A stretch of 10,019 nucleotides of DNA from an uncultured Clostridia bacterium (lineage in GTDB: Bacteria; Bacillota; Clostridia; Peptostreptococcales; Anaerovoracaceae), in NCBI GenBank assembly GCA_946541285.1, contig CAMNJG010000038.1, positions 1 to 10,019 of the forward strand, read 5' to 3'. The position numbers were made by a program, and so were the translations under genes. Shown one piece after another: positions 7,241 through 10,019 of this stretch (the stretch's first letter is position 1; the number at the start of each line of letters is the position of its first letter). A model generated the notes under the pieces. That model searched no databases. It saw nothing but the letters and a program-made list of their open reading frames with translations, and was not told where the DNA came from.

Positions 7241-7268
7241 TTGACAACCCCCGCCACTGGATTATACT
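7241..7268 (+). promoter_or_regulatory. Sigma-A promoter for rnhA
   Basis: A consensus TTGACA (7241-7246), a 16-bp spacer and TATACT (7263-7268, one mismatch to TATAAT). Transcription would begin near 7275, leaving a leader of about 70 nt before the rnhA ATG. Confidence 0.75.
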
Positions 7269-7345
7269 GGTTATCATTAAAAATGCTGCAGGGAATTTTA
7301 CAGCCGTGCGCAGCAAAACCAGATCTGCTGAAGAAAGAAGGAAAC

Positions 7346-7888
7346 ATGCGGAAACTCAGAATTTTTACCGATGGCGCCTGTGCCAATAATCAAAAGAGAA
7401 TCAATGCCGGCGGATGGGGCGCGATCCTTGTGTTCGGGGAGACTAAAAAGGAACTGTATGGCGGGGAAGCCAACACGACGAACAACCGCATGGAAATGAC
7501 CGCGCTGATTGAAGCCCTGGGAGCACTGAAACGAAAAGGACTGCAGATGGATGTGTTCTCCGACAGTTCCTATCTGATGGACTGCTTCCGGAAACGCTGG
7601 TATGTCAACTGGCAGAAAAACGGCTGGAAGACTGCCAGCAAGGAGCCGGTCAGGAATCAGGAACTGTGGGAACAGCTGCTGTCACTGACCGAGGGACAGG
7701 ATATCCGTTTCTTCCTTGTCAAAGGACATGTCGACCCGAAAAAAAATGAGACCGCTCTGAGGAAGCGTTACGAAAAGTTCCTGAAACATAACGGCCCGGA
7801 TTTTACTTACGAAGATTTCCTGTATGCCACAGAAATGAACAACCGCGCTGACGAGCTGGCAAATCTCGGTATGGAACCGTACAAATAA
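7346..7888 (+). CDS. rnhA: Ribonuclease HI
   Basis: A 180-residue cytosolic nuclease that cuts the RNA strand of RNA-DNA hybrids such as R-loops and primers. The catalytic set is present: Asp9 (FTDGAC), Glu50 (NNRMEMTA), Asp73 (FSDSSYL), His128 (VKGH) and Asp169 (NNRADELAN); the WxNxWxKNGWK handle-type region is at about 85-94. In the E. coli enzyme (about 155 residues) the last His and Asp are 10 residues apart; here they are 41 apart because of a charged and aromatic insertion (about 130-165). I start at ATG 7346, after AAGAAGGAA; the longer frame from TTG 7241 would start in the -35 hexamer itself. The gene is convergent with parB, sharing a bidirectional terminator. Confidence 0.95.
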   Translation: MRKLRIFTDGACANNQKRINAGGWGAILVFGETKKELYGGEANTTNNRMEMTALIEALGALKRKGLQMDVFSDSSYLMDCFRKRWYVNWQKNGWKTASKEPVRNQELWEQLLSLTEGQDIRFFLVKGHVDPKKNETALRKRYEKFLKHNGPDFTYEDFLYATEMNNRADELANLGMEPYK

Positions 7889-7953
7889 CCTGATATGGCA
7901 AGACTTCCTTAACTATCCCTGCCACCCCTGCCACGAAGCCCGTCTGAGCAGAC

Positions 7954-8085
7954 ATGCGGCAAAATCTCTGCCCAGTTCTGCTTCTGGCACTGATCCTCTG
8001 TTTCAGCCTGACACCCGGAGTATACGCCGCACTTGTGAACGAAGCAAAAAACCATTGTCATTACGAGCCTGAAATCCCGGAATGA
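7954..8085 (+). CDS. Possible 43-residue secreted peptide or remnant of a secreted-protein gene
   Basis: An ATG-started ORF whose first 25 residues look like a classic signal peptide: MRQ, then a Leu/Val/Ile-rich core (VLLLALILCFSL), then TPGVYA followed by ALVNEAKNH, a good signal peptidase I site. The short mature part contains Cys and two His. An in-frame TGA at 7945 rules out a longer N-terminus. There is no convincing ribosome binding site, and the last 38 bases overlap the left arm, loop and right-arm start of the terminator. It could be a real small protein, the decayed 5' end of a lost gene, or chance. I do not recognise it. Confidence 0.3.
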   Translation: MRQNLCPVLLLALILCFSLTPGVYAALVNEAKNHCHYEPEIPE

Positions 8086-8095
8086 CAATGGTTTT
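8048..8095. terminator. Long-stem bidirectional terminator between rnhA and parB
   Basis: A perfect 15-bp stem, AAAACCATTGTCATT at 8048-8062 paired with its complement at 8081-8095, with an 18-nt loop. On the minus strand it ends in GGTTTTTTGC, a good terminator for parB; on the plus strand in GGTTTTCCTTTT, serving rnhA. The stem is unusually long and AT-rich at its base. Confidence 0.85.
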
Positions 8096-8102
8096 CCTTT
8101 TA

Positions 8103-8118
8103 TGTTTCACGTGAAACA
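8103..8118. promoter_or_regulatory. parS centromere site (ParB binding)
   Basis: TGTTTCACGTGAAACA, a perfect 16-bp palindrome matching the conserved bacterial parS consensus TGTTNCACGTGAAACA. It lies 9 bp beyond the parB stop, between the gene and its terminator, so it is part of the parB 3' untranslated region. ParB loads here, spreads along the DNA and recruits SMC. I found no second copy in this window. Confidence 0.97.
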
Positions 8119-8127
8119 CTGAAGAGC

Positions 8128-9015
8128 TTACAGTCTGCCCAGCTTCTCCAGCAGTGCCTGCAGTTCTTCCTGATTCGCGTAACTGATCTCGATCTTCCCT
8201 TTGTTATTTTTCCCTTCTCTGATGCCGACCTTCGATCCCAGTGAGCGGGTCAGGCGTTCCTCTTCCGCGAGGATTTCTTCTCTCTTTGTTTTCTTCTCAG
8301 GTTTTGGCTTCGCCGCATCCCGGATCATCTTCTCCAGTTCCCGGACCGACATATTTTTCTCTACACATTTTTCCGCGTAACGGATCATCTGCTCTTCATC
8401 ACTCACGCCGGCCAGAGCACGGGCGTGACCGCCGGAAAGCAGTTTTCCGGATACATAATCACGGATCTGCTCCGGTAACTTTAAAAGCCGGAGGGAATTG
8501 GTGATATACGGCCTGCTGCGACCGACCGTTTTGGAAATCTCCTCGTGAGTCAGACCATACGCATCGGTCATTTCCTGAAACGCTTCCGCTTCTTCGACAG
8601 GATTCAGATCCTCACGCTGCATGTTTTCAATCAGGGCCATCAGCATGTTTTCCCGGTCATCCAGTTCCCGGACGATACATGGAACCGTTTCCAGTCCCGC
8701 GTCACGGGACGCTCTCCAGCGACGTTCCCCGGCGACAATTTCGTACTGTCCGTTTTTCGGTCTGACGATAATCGGCTGGAGAACACCGTGATCGCGAATG
8801 GAATCCTCCAGTGCCCTGAGGCGGTCGGTATCGAACTGTTTCCTTGGCTGAGTACTGTTCGGAACCAGATCTGTCACAGGGATGTATTCCACTCCCCCGG
8901 TCTGCCCCTCGGTTTCCTGCGCGGCGACTGGTTCGTCAATTCTGGAGTCTTCAAACAGGGCTTCCAGTCCGCGGCCCAGTCCTCCCCCTCTTCTGAAATT
9001 CGGATCAATTGGCAT
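8128..9015 (-). CDS. parB: Chromosome-partitioning protein ParB (Spo0J), CTPase clamp
   Basis: A 295-residue ParB that binds parS, closes as a CTP-dependent sliding clamp and works with ParA in origin segregation. The N-terminal basic peptide (RRGGGLGRGLEALF, residues 8-21) is the ParA-activating tail. The CTP-binding domain has GERRWR (96-101) and ENMQRE (130-135). A helix-turn-helix spans about 157-178 (HEEISKTVGRSRPYITNSLRLL), and GGHARA (195-200) follows. A Lys/Glu-rich linker (about 235-255) leads to the C-terminal dimerisation domain (GKIEISYANQEELQALLEKLGRL region). The ribosome binding site is GAGGGAG, 9 nt before ATG 9015. It follows parA after a 79-bp gap, longer than the overlap often seen. 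parS lies just past its stop. Confidence 0.98.
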   Translation of the reverse strand: MPIDPNFRRGGGLGRGLEALFEDSRIDEPVAAQETEGQTGGVEYIPVTDLVPNSTQPRKQFDTDRLRALEDSIRDHGVLQPIIVRPKNGQYEIVAGERRWRASRDAGLETVPCIVRELDDRENMLMALIENMQREDLNPVEEAEAFQEMTDAYGLTHEEISKTVGRSRPYITNSLRLLKLPEQIRDYVSGKLLSGGHARALAGVSDEEQMIRYAEKCVEKNMSVRELEKMIRDAAKPKPEKKTKREEILAEEERLTRSLGSKVGIREGKNNKGKIEISYANQEELQALLEKLGRL

Positions 9016-9094
9016 AGCTCTTTACTCCCTCAAAACTGTGATGCTGTTACAGGCAGCAGAAACGATACTCTTTTCCGGACAGTTTCCGATCACA

Positions 9095-9973
9095 TCAGCT
9101 CTCTGCGCTGCCGCTGCCGGATCGCTCCGCCCGTCTGCCATGGTACGCCTGCTTCCGCTCCACACGCACGATCGGTTCCGCGAGTCCGTCCGGATTTTCC
9201 ATTTCATAGCCTTCCTGGATCAGGAACTCATCCGCCAGGCGCATATAGGCTTTTGCGCCGAGGGATCTTTCATCATATTCGATAATCGGCAGACCATATC
9301 CCGGTGCTTCCGCCAGACGGATATTCCGCGGGATGACCGTACTGTATACTTTACTTTTGAAAAATTTCTTGACCTCTTCCACTACCTGAATGGAAAGATT
9401 GGTCCTGCCATCAAACATGCTCAGCAGAACCCCCTGAATACTCAGATCAGGATTCATGCTCCGTTTCACAAGAGCAATCGTACTCATCAGCTGGCTCACA
9501 CCCTCCAGCGCATAGAATTCGCACTGAATCGGAATCATGACACTGTCTACGGCAGTCAGGGAATTGACCGTCAGAAGACCCAGTGACGGCGGACAGTCAA
9601 TGAAAATAAAATCATATTCATCTCCCAGCATCTGCACCGCATTTTTCAGGCGACGGTCCCTCCCATCCAGACGCACCATTTCCACTTCCGCGCCTGCCAG
9701 CTCCACGCTGGCAGGGATCAGGTCCATGCCTTCCACAATTGTCTGACGGATCGCGTCATGTGGATCATAGTCATCCCGGATCAGGACATCATACATCGAA
9801 TCCGTCATATCCCGTTTGGAAATTCCCAGACCACTGGTGGTATTCCCCTGCGGATCTGTATCCAGCAGGAGCACCCGGCATCCTTTCTTGGCCAGACAGG
9901 CGGCCAGATTGATGTTTGTGGTTGTTTTGCCCACGCCGCCCTTCTGATTAAATATCGCGATTGATTTCCCCAA
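9095..9973 (-). CDS. parA: Chromosome-partitioning ATPase ParA (Soj)
   Basis: A 292-residue deviant-Walker ATPase that binds the nucleoid as an ATP dimer and is released by ParB, and in Bacillus also controls DnaA. Seen motifs: Walker A KGGVGKTT (11-18, signature Lys11 and Lys16), Walker A' LLLDTDPQGN (about 35-44), Walker B FIFIDCPPS (122-130), and IPRNIRLAEAPGYGLPI, conserved across ParA. The start is TTG at 9971-9973, since the family N-terminus (KSIAIFNQKGG) begins there and AGGAAG is 8 nt upstream. It is longer than Bacillus Soj (about 253) through a basic, Ser/Gly/Arg-rich tail of some 35 residues. The 79-bp gap to parB contains a 7-bp inverted repeat (9033-9039 and 9079-9085) of unclear value. 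The promoter probably lies at or past the right edge. Confidence 0.97.
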   Translation of the reverse strand: MGKSIAIFNQKGGVGKTTTNINLAACLAKKGCRVLLLDTDPQGNTTSGLGISKRDMTDSMYDVLIRDDYDPHDAIRQTIVEGMDLIPASVELAGAEVEMVRLDGRDRRLKNAVQMLGDEYDFIFIDCPPSLGLLTVNSLTAVDSVMIPIQCEFYALEGVSQLMSTIALVKRSMNPDLSIQGVLLSMFDGRTNLSIQVVEEVKKFFKSKVYSTVIPRNIRLAEAPGYGLPIIEYDERSLGAKAYMRLADEFLIQEGYEMENPDGLAEPIVRVERKQAYHGRRAERSGSGSAES

Positions 9974-9981
9974 TTTTCACA

Positions 9982-9987
9982 CTTCCT
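9982..9987 (-). promoter_or_regulatory. parA ribosome binding site supporting a TTG start
   Basis: AGGAAG on the minus strand, 8 nt before the TTG at 9973. There is no ATG or GTG in frame at the right distance, so TTG is the start. A short palindrome CACTGCAGTG lies further upstream at 9996-10005, possibly part of an operator, but the evidence is weak. Confidence 0.6.
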
Positions 9988-10019
9988 GTCATCATCACTG
10001 CAGTGTCTATTTTCAATAT

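Noticed and set aside
7241..7345. Extended start of rnhA at TTG 7241
   Set aside because: That TTG is the first part of the TTGACA -35 hexamer; the family N-terminus and ribosome binding site point to ATG 7346.
7917..7934. Two adjacent copies of CCCTGCCAC after rnhA
   Set aside because: Only two 9-bp copies in a short non-coding stretch; too little to call a repeat family or a CRISPR.
9016..9094. Inverted repeats in the parA-parB gap as a possible terminator or attenuator
   Set aside because: The best arms are 7 bp and about 39 bp apart, with no T-run; not enough to support a structure.
8545..9586. Plus-strand open frames opposite parB and parA
   Set aside because: Antisense to certain genes, no family resemblance and no upstream signals.

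Overview
The window reads as an origin-proximal, mostly housekeeping segment of a Gram-positive Bacillota chromosome, most likely a Clostridia/Lachnospiraceae-type gut anaerobe. The evidence is the chromosomal parA-parB pair (Soj/Spo0J type) with a perfect parS, the WalJ-HtrA pair that follows the walRK system in Bacillota, purine-rich AGGAGG-type ribosome binding sites, and a secreted lipoprotein of the subtype-B tannase kind. I see no insertion sequence, prophage, CRISPR array, tRNA or rRNA.

Layout, left to right. (1) Minus strand, 1-1913: an HtrA-like membrane-anchored serine protease, cut by the left edge, with a long low-complexity N-terminal tail carrying a 37-residue tandem repeat. (2) Minus strand, 1940-2737: walJ, a metallo-beta-lactamase-fold hydrolase, 26 bp upstream of htrA and probably co-transcribed with it from an extended -10 promoter near 2850-2858. 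(3) A terminator at 2946-2970 ends the preceding gene, 3053-4990 (minus), a one-pass membrane protein resembling WalH/WalI (YycH/YycI). No walR or walK lies next to it. (4) Minus strand, 5221-7101: a lipoprotein esterase with the subtype-B tannase catalytic layout. (5) A divergent promoter region (about 7102-7345) drives the esterase leftward and rnhA rightward. (6) Plus strand, 7346-7888: rnhA, a ribonuclease HI with an insertion before its last catalytic Asp. (7) 7889-8127: a possible 43-codon secreted peptide or gene remnant, a long-stem bidirectional terminator, and parS. (8) Minus strand: parB (8128-9015) and parA (9095-9973, TTG start).

How the parts fit: ParA, ParB and parS form a complete chromosome-partitioning module. 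WalJ, HtrA and the WalH/I-like protein form a cell-envelope homeostasis block whose kinase and regulator must be elsewhere. The tannase-like lipoprotein is the one accessory-looking, niche-related gene. Nothing here is clearly a new system. The most unusual points are the separated wal block, the altered putative substrate pocket and disordered insertion of the esterase, the repeat-bearing HtrA tail, and the tiny signal-peptide ORF that overlaps the terminator.
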